Of a DNA stretch of 64,000 bases, positions 25,019 through 37,714 are shown piece by piece. The stretch lies in assembly GCA_012932295.1 (NCBI GenBank), contig JAAONU010000006.1, forward strand, positions 32,576,882-32,640,881, in the 5' to 3' direction. Source of the DNA: Cyclina sinensis (Eukaryota; Mollusca; Bivalvia; Venerida; Veneridae). The stretch's first letter is position 1; each line of letters starts with the position of its first letter. The position numbers were made by a program, and so were the translations under genes. The notes under the pieces were generated by a model that saw nothing but the letters and a program-made list of their open reading frames with translations, was not told the DNA's origin and did no database searches.

Positions 25019-25728
25019 AATTACATTACGGAATCCAACTTCTAACGGGAAATGTAGTTCATCCATAGAAAGAAAAGTTCTGAAGAATGTCTCAATCAGC
25101 ATTAAATATTTCAATAATTGTGAAATGTCGGAAAAACAAGAATATGTCACTAACAAAGGATCTGGCCTGTTTGACATTTCAATGCACTTCAGCATCTTTG
25201 TACAAGAATGCTACGTACGATGCTTCTTTTTATAGATCACCTCCATCAGTGTACATGTGCTTCAACTTTCATTTTTGTAATTTATCATGTGATATTATGA
25301 TAAATTTAAATACAGTGAACACACGCAGAAGAGAATAAGATTAAAAACCTCTTTAAAAGTTTCACTGTATCTGTAGAAAGCACATCGATGGATGAATGTA
25401 ACTGGAAATATTGCAATTACTGAATCGAGATGTTAGCGCAGACACCTGTGTTAATTATTGTTTTAAAATGATAGGATTATTAGTTTCTATAGTGTGAATT
25501 TACTGCTTTCCGGTTCTGACAGGTGAAGCAAGAATTGTAAAGTTTAAATTACACTACATAAAATAATCTCTTGAGCGGAAAAAAGGAATCTAATCTTCCA
25601 AACGGCTTGTATGTGGTGTAGGAAACAAAACTCAAATGATGATTATGCGCACTGTTTGTATGTTACCAAACATTTTTTATAAAAAAAATAGTTTATTATC
25701 ATCTTCATCATCATTATCATCATCATCA

Positions 25729-25762
<34 letters not shown>

Positions 25763-26702
25763 GATTATTATTTTCATGTGTAATTGGACCATATTTTCAT
25801 CTTTAAAAACAATTCAAGCGATAAGGTATTGTTGAGGGATATGTAAAAAAATACTTTTCAAAAGAGTAAGTAAACTATCACTTACACTGGAGATGTTTCA
25901 GAGAATAAATTAACAACGATTTGCTATCACATTGCATGGAGAAGTATGGACTTTTTGGGTCATTTTATTGTTATTTTCATTTGCTATCTGTATTTTACCT
26001 AAGCGTTTTTTTATCACAAGTAAAATTCTCATCAAGAGTATTGTGTCTATCCTACACTTTAAATATGATCATATTAATTGTTCAACCAGGGTAACCTTTA
26101 ATTAGAACAAAGTGCAATTATATAGACCAAAAAGATTAAGCAGTTTGGAAACATAATGTTCTTTATTTTAAATAATACAATCAAAGGTTGGTATATAATG
26201 GTTTAAGTTCTTTGGCATTTCTACTCGCAATCAAACTTAAAATTCGAATGTAAACTTTACAAAAAGTCTGTTTCCTAGAGATAATAAAAAAGTTTATACA
26301 ATAGTAAACTCCCATCATTCAATTTATCGTAAAATTGATGACATACTGGTCGTCATTAGTAACAATTTTAACTTCTCTGTTCTCTTTAACTGCGTATGAA
26401 CGCTTATTCTTAGTTTCAGCCAACGTTACATTTACATTACGAAATAACTTATGCGCGAACTAAACATTAAAACAATGTATTGTATACGTGTTTATTCGAT
26501 ATCGTATTAACGAAGGAAAAAGTCGTATGTTTAAAACTAAATAGTATAAAACTGTTACTGTTCAGTTATTTTCAAAACCGTCTTCCGTTCAATCAAAAAA
26601 AAAAAGAAAGAAAGAACATCTCAATTAATTTTGTGTAGTTGGATGTTGATAGTTCAAATGACAGACTGCAGGTGTAGCACGCACTTTTGACATGTTCCAG
26701 GT
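25019..26702. other. Intergenic with ATC/ATT microsatellite
   Basis: A compound trinucleotide repeat (ATC)n then (ATT)n occupies about 25697-25762. The rest is AT-rich with no gene recognised. Confidence 0.6.
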
Positions 26703-26792
26703 GCCTCGGTAGCGCAGAAAGTAGCGCGTCAGTCTCATAATCACATCGGCAGAGGTATCTGAAGGTCGTGTGTTCGATCCTCACCCGGGGCA
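26703..26792 (+). tRNA. tRNA-Met(CAU)-like gene with a 17-nt insert at the canonical intron site
   Basis: The acceptor stem GCCTCGG pairs with CCGGGGC (one G-T pair) and the discriminator is A at 26792. The D-stem is GCGC/GCGC. The anticodon stem is TCAGT/TCTGA with loop CTCATAA split after position 37, anticodon CAT at 26736-26738. The T-arm is GTGTG-TTCGATC-CTCAC. The 17 nt at 26740-26756 lie between positions 37 and 38, where nuclear tRNA introns sit; without them the length is 73 nt. A run of 10 T at 26796-26805 is a good Pol III terminator. Odd points: a T-T mismatch in the T-stem and loss of the usual GG in the D-loop, so it may be a pseudogene or a tRNA-derived repeat. Confidence 0.75.
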
Positions 26793-26795
26793 CAA

Positions 26796-26805
26796 TTTTT
26801 TTTTT
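26796..26805 (+). terminator. RNA polymerase III terminator (T10)
   Basis: Ten consecutive T starting four bases after the tRNA-like gene. Confidence 0.7.
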
Positions 26806-27353
26806 CCATTTACGAAAAGAGCGTCTTAAAAAGTCGATGGACCTATCTTTGAAATAGTAGAAAATAATCATGAAATATTTTTTATCCTTTTGAGTGTTAG
26901 TTGATTGCTAACATTTATTGCCTTAAATGTGATATTATACATTTTATTTTCTTCCATTGAGCTAATTTGTATTAGCTACATGTTTGTATTGAGAGGTTTA
27001 CGGGACTGGGACTGGATTACAAGAAAAGTAGGGGAAATAAGGCTCAAACAAGAAAAAAAGTCTTATCACATGAAAAATGTTGACAATTTTTTTTCCGATG
27101 TATGCGTACCAAGTGACAGAAAGAAAACTCAGTTGTTGTATATACATCATTTGCATTACAAAACTAAATGTTAAAGAGCTGATTATGCAAATAGCCACAC
27201 ACACACAAAAAATGCTGCCTTCTGCATTAAAATAAATATCTTCTTGCGATGTTTTCATTAATCTATCAAGTTAAGAAAGTGTGCATATATATTATAATTA
27301 CTAAGATATCGTATATAATTTGAATGTTATCTGCATCTTTATAATAAAAACAA

Positions 27354-27895
27354 GAACTGTCACTGTAAGATGACAATGCCCCCGAAGTGGTGCTTTGACT
27401 TTGGGCTGAGGACCAGTCATTCAAGGGTCAAGGTCAAATAAAAATAGGTCCGTGGGAAGGTCTTATCCAAAGGGGTGTTGTGTCCAAGTATGAAGTAAAT
27501 CCACCTACTAATAAAAAAGTTATGGTCAATGTTAAAGTTTTTGGACAATTGGATCTTCAAGGTGAAGGTCATTCTGGGGTAAAGGTCAAATAAATATAGG
27601 TCAGTGGGTAGGTCTTGTTCAAAGCAATGTTGTGTTCAAGTATGAAGTAAATCCACTTAATAATAAGGAAGTTATGGTCAATGATAAAGTTTTTGGACAA
27701 TATGATCTTCAAGGTGGTCATTCAGGGGTCAAGGTCAAATAAATATAGGTCAGTGGGTAGGTCTTGTCCAAAGGGATGTTGTGTCCAAGAATGAAGTAAA
27801 TCCACTTACTAATATTGAAGTTATTACCAATGTTAGTTTTCGGACGGACTTACGGACGGACAGTTAAAAAACTATATGCCTCCCTCGGGTGCATA
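27354..27895. repeat. Interspersed repeat family C, copy 1
   Basis: Starts CAAGAACTGTCACTGTAAG and 'atgacaatgcccccgaagtg'. It has three ~150-bp internal units with 'ggtcaaggtcaaat' and 'aagtatgaagtaaatcca', then 'acggacttacggacggacag', and ends with ATGCCTCCCTCGGGTGCATAA, a hairpin. Other copies are at 39288-39537 and 43030-43580. Confidence 0.75.
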
Positions 27896-28429
27896 ACAAC
27901 AACATTAACAATGAATACATAATCCATTGATTGAACAGCGTACTACATCACAGACAATATAAACATACCGCTAACTTAGGATGTGTTCGCGTGACCAAAA
28001 TTTCGTAGATTCTCCACCAGTAATTCCTACCTGCAGAATTTTCGTCGAAGACTTCTTTTTGTCCATCAATTTGTTCTAAAGCAATAACAAAACATCACTG
28101 TAGTCTGTTCCCATATTTTTACCTCAAGACAAAATATCGGCACAAAACATTTACAGTTTTCATTGTCATGTAATTGTTTGACATGTGTAGCGAAAACACC
28201 TGTGAAATGGCAGGGGCAATAGGTAACATTACTATCTATCAATCTTCCATGAACTCAAACCCCTGCTGGGGACCTAGACCTGACGCACGTCATCTGACAA
28301 GAGTATTAGTATAAAAGATCTGAGATAAAAGAATATAAAAGTAATGGAAAATATGTATGTTGTTAAGAGCAGGTTAAAAAACAGGTTAGGCGTTTAGGGA
28401 GACATATGTTCAATCCGGCTAACAGCCAG

Positions 28430-31400
28430 ACTGAACTCAGGGCCAGACAAAGTGATGATATCTGGTGGTAGGGCATTCCAGTGGACAATAGTTCTTGGAA
28501 AAAAATGAATATTTGTGATAGTCAGTTTTGGTTTGTATTTGCTGGAATGCATAAGGATGGGACGTTCTGGATGATCTAGAGAGAGGGATAATGTAGTTTG
28601 GAAAAGGGAAACATGACCAGGCGTTGGTCAATACGCCGAGGGTCAATGCGTCTCAACTGAAGGGAAGCCATCATGTCAGTGACACTTGATGTTCGGCCAA
28701 AGTCATGTTTGGTCCACCTAGCAGCCTTTCTCTGGACGGACTCTAGCTGGTCAATGAGAGTTCCTGTGTAGGGGGACCAGACCGTAGAGCTGTACTCAAG
28801 CTGGGGCCTGACAAGTGCTTTGTATGCGGTTGACTTTAACACTTCGGCGTGAACTTTGATGTTTCGGCGTAGAAAACCAAGTGTTTGATTCGCCTTTGTT
28901 GTAATGTTGTTAATGTGTTAATTCCATGTTAGGTCATTTGATATTGTAATGCCGAGGTATTTTGCAGACGGTACTGTTTCTAAGATGGTGTCGTGTAAGA
29001 GGTATTTTGTTGGAATGTCTGTTTTGCGTTTCGAGATCTGGATAACCTGGCATTTTGTTGGGTTGAATTGCATGTCCCATCTTGTCTCCCATTGTTCAAG
29101 TTGGTGTAAGTCATGTTGTAGTAGGCTCGAATGAGAAGCCACCGTAAGATAGAGATAGATGGTTTTGTCATCAGCAAATAGGCGGACTTTAGAGGATTGA
29201 ACATATTCAGGTAGATCATTGATATATATTAGAAATATGAGAGGTCCTAGGACCGAACCCTGGGGAACACCGGTAGAGACTGGTATGGAACTGGATGTGG
29301 AGCCATTTACCACCACGTCCTGTGAACTATTATTGAGAAACCCTTTGATCCATTTGAGAGTTTGACCCCTTATGCTATAGAAGTGCAGCTTATATAGAAG
29401 TTTTTCATGGTTGACCAAATCAAAGGCTTTGGAGAAGTCAAGAAGAATTAAGTCTACTTGACTTCTCTGGTTTATTGACTGTAGGATATCATCTTTTAAC
29501 ATTAGTTATAGCGTTTGACATGACCTTTTTTGTCTGAAACCATGCTGCAATTCAAAGAGCAAGTTTGATCAGGGAAAGTGCTTTGTGATACTGAAGGGGA
29601 CAATGTGCTCCAGAGTTTTACACATGATACAGGTGAGAGAGATAGGGCGATAGTTGGCTGGGTTAGATTTATTACCTTTTTTAAAGACAGGGGCAACATT
29701 TGCCATTTTCCAAATGTCTGGTAGAGCGCCGGACTGCAGAGATTTTTGGAAGACTTTGGATAATATAGGGGCTAATTCTTTACAAGTATTTTTTAGTACA
29801 ATGGGTCGAATTTGATCAGGTCCTGCAGCCTAAGAGGGTTAAGGTTTTTGAGAAGTTTCTCAACACCTTTTTCTGAGATATCAATATCAGGCATGGGGTT
29901 GTGGGGGCTAAATGATGGGTGGCGATTCTCTCTTCCTGTGTCTGTTTGATCCTGTACCTTCATTTCAGCCAGGGATTTGAGAGTAGCAGGAGATTTGGAA
30001 GTGAAGACTGACTGGAATTGTTCATTTAGTACCTATGCTTTGTTTTCATCAGATGTGTATAGTTTATTTTGTTTTTTCAGTGAATCAGTGCCAAAAGAGA
30101 CTTGTTTTGAGTGTTTAATTAGAGAATATAGTTTTTTGTGTTTGGTCTATTTTGTGTTTGTTCATGTTATAGAGAGGTGTTATTGTTAATGTTTAATATA
30201 TCTTCTAGGTAATTTTGATAGGCTAATTTAGTTTCTTTCCTGCAGAGATGTTTAATGCTGAGATATTTTTCTCTAGATTTATTTGTGTAATGACCCTTGT
30301 ACTGCTTGTAGGCTTTGTCCCTTCTCCTATACAATCTTTTGAGGTTGACCTTGATCCAGGGAAGTTAATTTTTGGAGGATGACCATTTTGATGGGATGGA
30401 AGTATTGACCCCTTCCTCAACTTTACTAGAGATGGTCTGCCATAACTCTTCTACTGATTTGTTGGAATAACTGTTTGACCTGGTAAGGGAATCATGAAGG
30501 CTAGTCATATGTGACCTAAGACCATCCCAGTCTGCCTTATTATAAGGGTGGATTTTACGTGGTTTTTGGGGCTTTGTATGGGCGGAGGTATTTGTGTCAA
30601 CCAGGAGAGCATCTTGATCACTGATACCTGGGATTACATTCGCTCTGTTTACAATGGAGGGGTTGTTTGTCAGGAACAGATCTAGAATATGATTTTTCGG
30701 GTGGGATCTTTAACTACTTGGGTAAGGTTGTTATCATAAAGAATGTTTATAAATTCTCTATAATGTGATTGGTGTGTGAAGTCTGTGGTTGGAGTATTGC
30801 TTGACCAATCAAGTTTTGGCATGTTGCGTTTGACTTGGTAGCCATGAATAGGGATTTGTTGAACTCATCCAGGCTATAGGGGTCATTTTCTTTGGGTTTG
30901 TAGTAGGAACCTACAAGCAGAGGTTTGGAACCTTGCATTTCTATTTTGACCCATAGATTTTCACAATCAGTTATGAGATTGGTAGCTTCTTGTGCTATTA
31001 TGCAATTTTTGACTGCAATAAATACTCCTCCCCCAGCCTGCTTCTGCCTATCTCCTCTGTAGGAGGTGTATCCCAGGTCTGGATGAAAAATTTCATTATC
31101 AAAATGTTTGGGTTTTAACCAGGACTCGGTTCCAATTACTATATCTGGAATTGTTGACATGGCCATATTTTCATACTCTAATTTTTTGTCAACCATAGAT
31201 TTGCAATTTACGATTAGGACTTTTAAAGAAAGTTTGATCTTGTTTTTGTTTGTTGTCTTGCTTTCCGAGAATTGCGGTTATTCTTTGGCGTAAATGTAGA
31301 GATTGGATGCTCGCTGTTTTCGAAGTTCGAGCCTGCAGGAATAGAGGTGTTGGTAAGATTACTGAACTTGTTTGGTGTGTGGAATTAGTTGAGGCTGCAG

Positions 31401-31750
31401 GGACTAGATGTTGTTAAATTCATATTATCGCAAGCAATGCACTTCCAGACCCCAACCCTAGAATTATTCCCCAAGCTGTCATACATGCTATCAGATAATT
31501 ATGTTCTGGCAATCTGCGTGGTACCATATAAAACAGAAATCACACTCTACACTCTTACATGACAATGTTACTGGCTGTTCACAATTACCACAAGGAAATA
31601 CTGTTGAGGTATTACCTACTACTTCTTGACTGAGGGTAGGTCCATGGCCAGGGTTTTGTTCAACATCAGAAGACTGTATCAAGAGGACACTTAGAAATAA
31701 TGCTGCCTTGTAGCTGCATTTATGCTTATCTGACACAGCGATTTCACCTC
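28430..31750 (-). mobile_element. CR1/Jockey-like LINE, degenerate near-full-length copy
   Basis: On the minus strand in order: a leader with the 2A-like DVEQNPGHGP and a PHD-like Cys/His finger (31736-31491; CGNCEQ then CDFCFIWYHADC). Next is an apurinic-type endonuclease (about 31200-30850; IGTESWL, GGGVFIAVK, GSYYKP), then a linker. RT follows at 29502-28918 with LLDFSKAFDLVNH, GVPQGSVLGPLIFLIYIND, LFADD and YLGITISNDLTWN. The C-terminal domain is at 28842-28576 (YKALVRPQLEYSSTVWSP and VQRKAARW). Frames change between blocks. Target duplications and the 3' tail repeat were not found. The domain order fits CR1-type or Jockey-type elements. Confidence 0.88.
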
Positions 31751-33877
31751 TCTATGTGATTTACAGACATCAACAGAGTCTGGAACTCTCTTATATCCTA
31801 AAAAGCAGATGACAAATAACAGTGGGTACACAAACATTGCTATTTCTTTCAAATTATATGATCAAGAAGCAAAAGTTTACCTGTACGTCTGTTCAAAATT
31901 TTTACTGGAAGTGGCATATATAAACAGGAAGTCAATAAACAATGGACGAACTTGACCTTAGATCAGCTGTTGGACAATATAAAACGTTATTTCACCAATT
32001 AAGCATAGGATGATATCAAAGTTATGAATGGCATTTACTGTGTTTATGTTTACAGTAAGATTCTGGATGGGTCTCACCTATTCAGCCTTCGGTAATTAGT
32101 AGAAATAAGATATTTTTCAGAGAGAGATTTTCGAAAGAGTTGTAGTCAGTGACACATGCGCGCATTACTCTTATTCCAGCGTGAGAAAACTGCTGAAAGC
32201 TCAGGCCCGATTTACCGGGGGCTCGGGGGGCTCAAGCACCCCCCCCCCCACCCTAGTCTAGCCAAAACAAAAAAAATCTAAATTTAATTTTTTGTCTTCA
32301 TGTATAATGTTCCTGTTTTGTTCCCCAAATAATGGCTAACTGACAGCTGTTTATTGCTTAACGGATGCCCCGCTAATTAACACCTACATCCGACACTAGA
32401 TAAATTTTGTTGTTGATACTTCTTGTAGTTTCAGAGTTCTGTCCCGGACAAGAAAATGCGGACGAACGTACGGACCGACATATGGACGGACAAAGCGGCG
32501 ATTATATGCTCGACCTTCGGGAAGCATAAAAATCCAAATTTCACAGACATAATTTCACAAACAGAGAGAAAGTCAACTGGTCAAAGGTGAAAGTTGAAAT
32601 CAACATTCATAAACTTACCTATAAATTAAGTTCAAATGTCAATGCTGTGACTATAGAAGCAATGTCAGCAGGTCATGGTAAAGGTTAAAAGAAAGTAAAT
32701 GAAAAAGTTAAGTTTGAAACATCTCGAAATTATATAGCCAATTTCTTTGTTTTTCAATATATGTCTTGTAAGACTACTGACTCTCTAGGAGGCTTACTTT
32801 TCACCAAGAGGCCATTATATGAACAAAATTGGTACAGAATGACCAGACAATGCTACGTACCAAGTAATTAGGCTCTGGGCTTTATGGATTTAGAGGTCTT
32901 ACAAATTCCTATATCTGTTAAATTAGTGACCACAACGGCTTTGGTCTACAGAAACATGTCACATTCAAAACTAAGTATGAGTAAATATGAAACCAAGTTT
33001 GTTAGTTTGTTTTTGTTTTTTGCATGAAGACAATAATGGACATACACTTATATCATTATGTCATTAACATCATTCTTTTATTATCATTTGTTAAGGCATG
33101 AAAAATTTCTCTGACTTGAAGATTATTAATTATGTCAATGCTTTATTAAGTTACATGGGTTTTCAAGTATAAGCAATTTATAAGACTCCATGATGGCTGA
33201 GACCCCATGTGTGCAGTAAAAAACTAACATGGGAGAAAAAAATGCTGTTCGAAATTTGTTTCCCACTGAGTTATTTTCATTTGCTGTATCTGCAGGGTCT
33301 CTTGAACTGCAATATGATTGTACAGTTCAGAAATTACAGCACAGTCTGTCATGTACACGCGGAAAAAAAATCATACAAGATCTTCTATACAAACAATATA
33401 ATACATGTTTTGAATAATCAATTCATGAGATCTAAAAATGACATTTCATACATGCATGTACATTTATACACGATTTTGTAACAAAAGAATTCTTAAAATT
33501 AAACAATGCACCAAGACAAAGGTTTTGTCAGACATTAATTTTGACACCCACCTGTTTACAGGTTACATTTTACACTATCAATGACATTTCAACATATCTC
33601 TCTTTATTCAAAAAAGTATACAATATACCTGAACAATCGACAAGAGGCATAACATAGTTTTTTGTCTAGAGTTAGATACCATTATAAAATTATTACATAG
33701 CATAATAAAGCAATCGCAAATCTCACTAAAGGTCAGAGGTCAAAGATCCGTGCCATGGATCTACATCATTCCTTGACATCATTGTTCAGTTTTATCTTGT
33801 TTAACTATTTGTTGTTGCAAAGACTGAGCAAAACTGACTAATGAAATATACTGGGACCTCAGTGAGTGAAAGGGAGT
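31751..33877. other. Intergenic; fragment of repeat family B near 32435-32530
   Basis: At 32210-32250 there is a 'gggggctcggggggctc' stretch followed by a C-run. At 32435-32530 an inverted family B end is present (CCGGACAAG, 'cggaccgacatatggacgg', 'gattatatgctcgaccttcg'). No gene is recognised. Confidence 0.5.
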
Positions 33878-35850
33878 CAAATATGTAACAAGAGACCTTT
33901 GCAAATCATAAATGTCCCCCAAAAAGCGCCTATGGCTGGTGGTGGTTAATCAGTCATGACCAAGTTGTAAATGAAGGGCAGACTGGTATTCAGAAGGTGT
34001 ATGGTAAAAATACTTTTTGACCCTAAAACACAGGAGATCTTAAATGGTCATGACCAAAAGGCCCATCAAATTTTAGGAGGCTTGTCCCAAGCATTCTGTT
34101 TCTTGATACTAAATTGTTCTAGTAATCAAGGTCACTGTATTCTTAACCTTTGATCTTCTGATCTGATAAACAATCGGGGCAAACTACTGGTCATGACCAA
34201 CAGGTCTACCATGGTTGAGAAGATTAAGCCCAAGCATTCTCCAGCTATTGATCAGAATGATTTTTATTGTTCAATATCAATGTGGCCTTGACCTCTCAAT
34301 GTAGTGATCCAAAACTTATTACAGGTCTTCTTCTAGTCATCACCAACCAACCTACCAAATTCAAAGAGCATAGTCCTAAATGTTCAATGTCACTAAGGCT
34401 TTAACCACTGACCTACTGACTTACAAAAGAATATGGGTCATCCACTGGTCATAAACAACCCAGCTTCAAGTTTCAGGAACCTTGGCACAAGCATTCATCA
34501 TAAACTGATCTGAAATGGTTTTGCTTTGGCCCTGACTTTCGATCTAGTGGTCTTTAAAAGAATAGGGAGCATCTACTAGTCTTGGCCAATTCACCTACAT
34601 TGTATCAAGTTTGAGAAACCTAGGCCCAAGCATTCTCCAGATATTGATCTGAAACAGGTTTGCTGTGCAATGTCAATGTGGTGTTAGCCTTTGACCTGTA
34701 AACAAAATCAGGCATCTACTGGTCATGACCAAGCTGCCAAGTTTGTGGAGCATTCTCCAGATATTTATGGAAAATGGTTTTGCTGTTCAATGTCACTGTG
34801 GCCTTGACCTTTGAGCCAGTGACCCAAAAAACAACAGGGTCATCTGCTGGTCATGACCAACAGGCCTACTTAATTGTGAAACCTGGGCTGAAGCATTCAC
34901 CAGATACTAACTGGAAATGGTTTTGTTGTGCAATGTCACTGTGGCATCGACCTCTGACCTGGTGCAATGTTACTCCTGCATTAATCTTTGACCTGCTAAC
35001 CCAACAAAACAAAAGTAGTCATCTACTAATCATGACCAACCAGCATACCAAGTTTAAGTAGCATGGGCCAAAGCATATTCAAGATATTGATCTGTAACAG
35101 TTTTGCTATCCTTTGTCACTGTGGTGTTAATCTTCCAACTATTCCCAAAAAACCAGGGTCATTTTCTCATCATGCCCAACCATTCCCTTATATTTGAGGG
35201 TCCTGGGTGCAGTTATTCTTTAGTGATTGACTGGAAACCAAACTGCAGGCCCAGTAACACTGAACTTTGTCCCCAAGGGTCCAAAAACAAAAGAGTTCAT
35301 CTACATAAGAACTACAAGTATACCTGTCAATTTTCTGTGTCTGTGAGATCTCAAGTTATTGATTGGAAACCACTTGGTCTATCAATGGTCAGATGGACCG
35401 ACAGACATGAACAAAGCATTATAATCCCACTTCTTCGAAGATGGGAGGTTGGCATAACAAATAGTGTAAGATAACAAGCTGCCTTTAGGAAGATTTGTGG
35501 TCCAGCCACTGTGATTAAACACAACATTGTTCTATCCAAACACAACTACATAAGATGATGGGGATAAACTTGAAAGAGGCTGGACTTTCAGGCTGTGAAA
35601 CTAAACACTATTCATTGCAACAGATATGTAAACAAAAACAGGACCCAGAAGCATGAAATACATACTTCAACACAGTCATACACAGAAGTTATATGTGTAT
35701 CTCATCTTGTTAATCAGGCTTCCGGTACAGTTTCATTAAATTTCAACAAATGGTTGCTGTGAACTAAATGTATCTCAGACAAGAATATGTGATAGACAGC
35801 AGACAGACAGAAAAATTTACAATTAGATGCTCCCCCTGAACTCAAGATCA
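33878..35850. repeat. Long interspersed repeat of ~170-bp degenerate tandem units (family D)
   Basis: About ten imperfect units carry 'ctactggtcatgaccaac', 'gaaacctgggcccaagcatt' and 'tgtcactgtggccttgacct'. It ends near 35800-35850 with 'gacagcagacagacag' and 'agatgctccccctgaactc'. This is the same style of repeat as families A-C. The boundaries are approximate, and the ORFs inside it (for example 34774-35061) are repeat-derived. Confidence 0.6.
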
Positions 35851-36835
35851 AGGAGTAAAAAAATCAATCTACATGTACATGCCAAACCAAACTTCGTTTT
35901 GAACAAGACTACTTAAAATATCTTAAAAGCACACAGTTTTCACAATATACATATCTAAAATATTATGTAAATATGTACAATGCAACGATGTATGACATGC
36001 GGAAAAAATATGTAAACATGTTAAAAGCATTAACTACTTCATGATAATTATTCGCTAAATAAACTTGCCTAGAAGTTACTAGTGTAACAACCTTTTTACC
36101 TCAACTCTCCAAAATATGTTAGCTTAATGTAAATTCATTTACATAATCCATTTCTATATCAAAACCCACTAACTTAAAACTGATTTATCACACATGTAGT
36201 TAGGTACATAATTTTATGTATGGCTTGAAATATCAAATTTATGCAACAATCATGCAAAAACAGACTGGTACCTGGAAATGAAAACTTGCTGACAACTTTA
36301 TTTCTTTATATTGTATGTAGCAATCAAGACCAGTCTTTGCTTAATCCTAAAATGCTGTAACTTTGATTTTTGATTTTCTGAAATACCATGTTAACACAAT
36401 TATCAGAAGCTTTTGTCTAAGCTTTCAACTGTTGCATGAATGCAGGAGTGCAACAGGATAGTAATGGCATCATCATTCTGCACACATATCACTTTCCAAG
36501 ACACTACACACTTAGTACAAGGTACTTCATTCTCTCAATTTTGTTGTCTGTCAGCTACTGACTAAAATAAAAGATGCAAATTCTGGAAATAATCAACATT
36601 TTGGAGAAAAAAATTGTCACTTTGTCTTGAACGCTGACTTGAAAACAACTTACATTTTCATCCATTTTAAGGAAAAAGTCTGATTATCAGCACATGTAAC
36701 TTTGCAACAGGAGGAATAACGTAAAGTGTTAATCATAACAAATACACATTAAGGCATTGAATATACAAATTTTGATACCTTTAATCTACCAAATTATTCT
36801 AAACAACCATTACAACGTGTGCAAATGTTTAACAA

Positions 36836-37455
36836 GATGGTCATGATTACCCTATATCGCTCACCCGAGCACCATTGTTCTTAAAACTACAGCCAATGAA
36901 AGACATTCAACTAAAAAAGCAAATTCAGACATCCAAAATTATTTTCGCTTAATGGCAAGATCTTTAAGCTGAAAAGTTTAAATAAGCAACCAAAATTATG
37001 ACTGTAGTTCAATTTCAGTGTGGCAGCTAAGAAAATAAAGAAGTAGGTCAAGGTAATTATGCATGCGACACTGTATATTAGTTTCAAATTTCATACTAAA
37101 AACGTCAAAAAAAGTAGGTCAATTGAAAAAGGTCGACATAATCTCAACAATTTTGGTAGAGATCTAGTAGACAAAATTTGCTACACACGTAAGTTCGGAG
37201 ATCTGGGACTTGTAGTTTAAGACAAGAGGTTTTTTGCAGTTTTTCATTTACACAGCTATAGCAACTATACTTTTGTATGGAATGTGATTCCTTCAAAAAA
37301 TTTGGTAGAGCATTAGGCAAAAGAACATCCCTGCCAAGATTCATCAACTCTGACCCAGTGGTTTCAAAGGAGATGCTGTTTAATGCTAATGGTTGATGAC
37401 AGACAGAATGGTACCACAATAGCACACCCTGAGACTCTGGCTCAGATGAGCTAAA
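36836..37455. repeat. Interspersed repeat copy related to family A
   Basis: Left end CAAGATGGTCATGATTACC with 'cgctcacccgagcacc'; right end CTCAGATGAGCTAAAA. Internal 'gcagctaagaaaataaagaa' and 'aaaagtaggtcaattg' stretches. It lies just beyond the UCK polyadenylation signal. Confidence 0.55.
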
Positions 37456-37505
37456 AAATGTTGTATTTACACAATTTCATACACACATAAATCTTTTTGC
37501 AAAAA

Positions 37506-37511
37506 TTTATT
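37506..37511 (-). promoter_or_regulatory. Candidate polyadenylation signal of UCK
   Basis: TTTATT on the plus strand (AATAAA on the coding strand), about 204 nt past the UCK stop codon. Confidence 0.5.
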
Positions 37512-37714
37512 AACATCTTCAGCCAAAATCTTATCCAAAATATTTGTTGCTCAGAGTAGAATATTCTGTACTATACGAGGTGTATAAACTAAATACACTT
37601 CTCTACGAAAAGTATAAAAAGAACTTCATTAAGTCTTCCAAAACTAACAACTGGTCATTGCACTTTGTTTGAGAGACAATACATTAACAATGTCTACTGG
37701 CCTGGTACAAAACA

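Noticed and set aside
24920..25195. ORF with a LLIGRFH-like string suggesting a BEL/Pao integrase region
   Set aside because: Only a few residues match; no RT, RNase H or integrase motifs nearby.
26593..26871. Minus-strand ORF over the tRNA locus
   Set aside because: It is the antisense reading of the tRNA-Met-like gene, a common false protein.
34774..35474. Plus-strand ORFs of 95 and 123 codons
   Set aside because: They lie in family D tandem repeats and read repeat units, not a protein.
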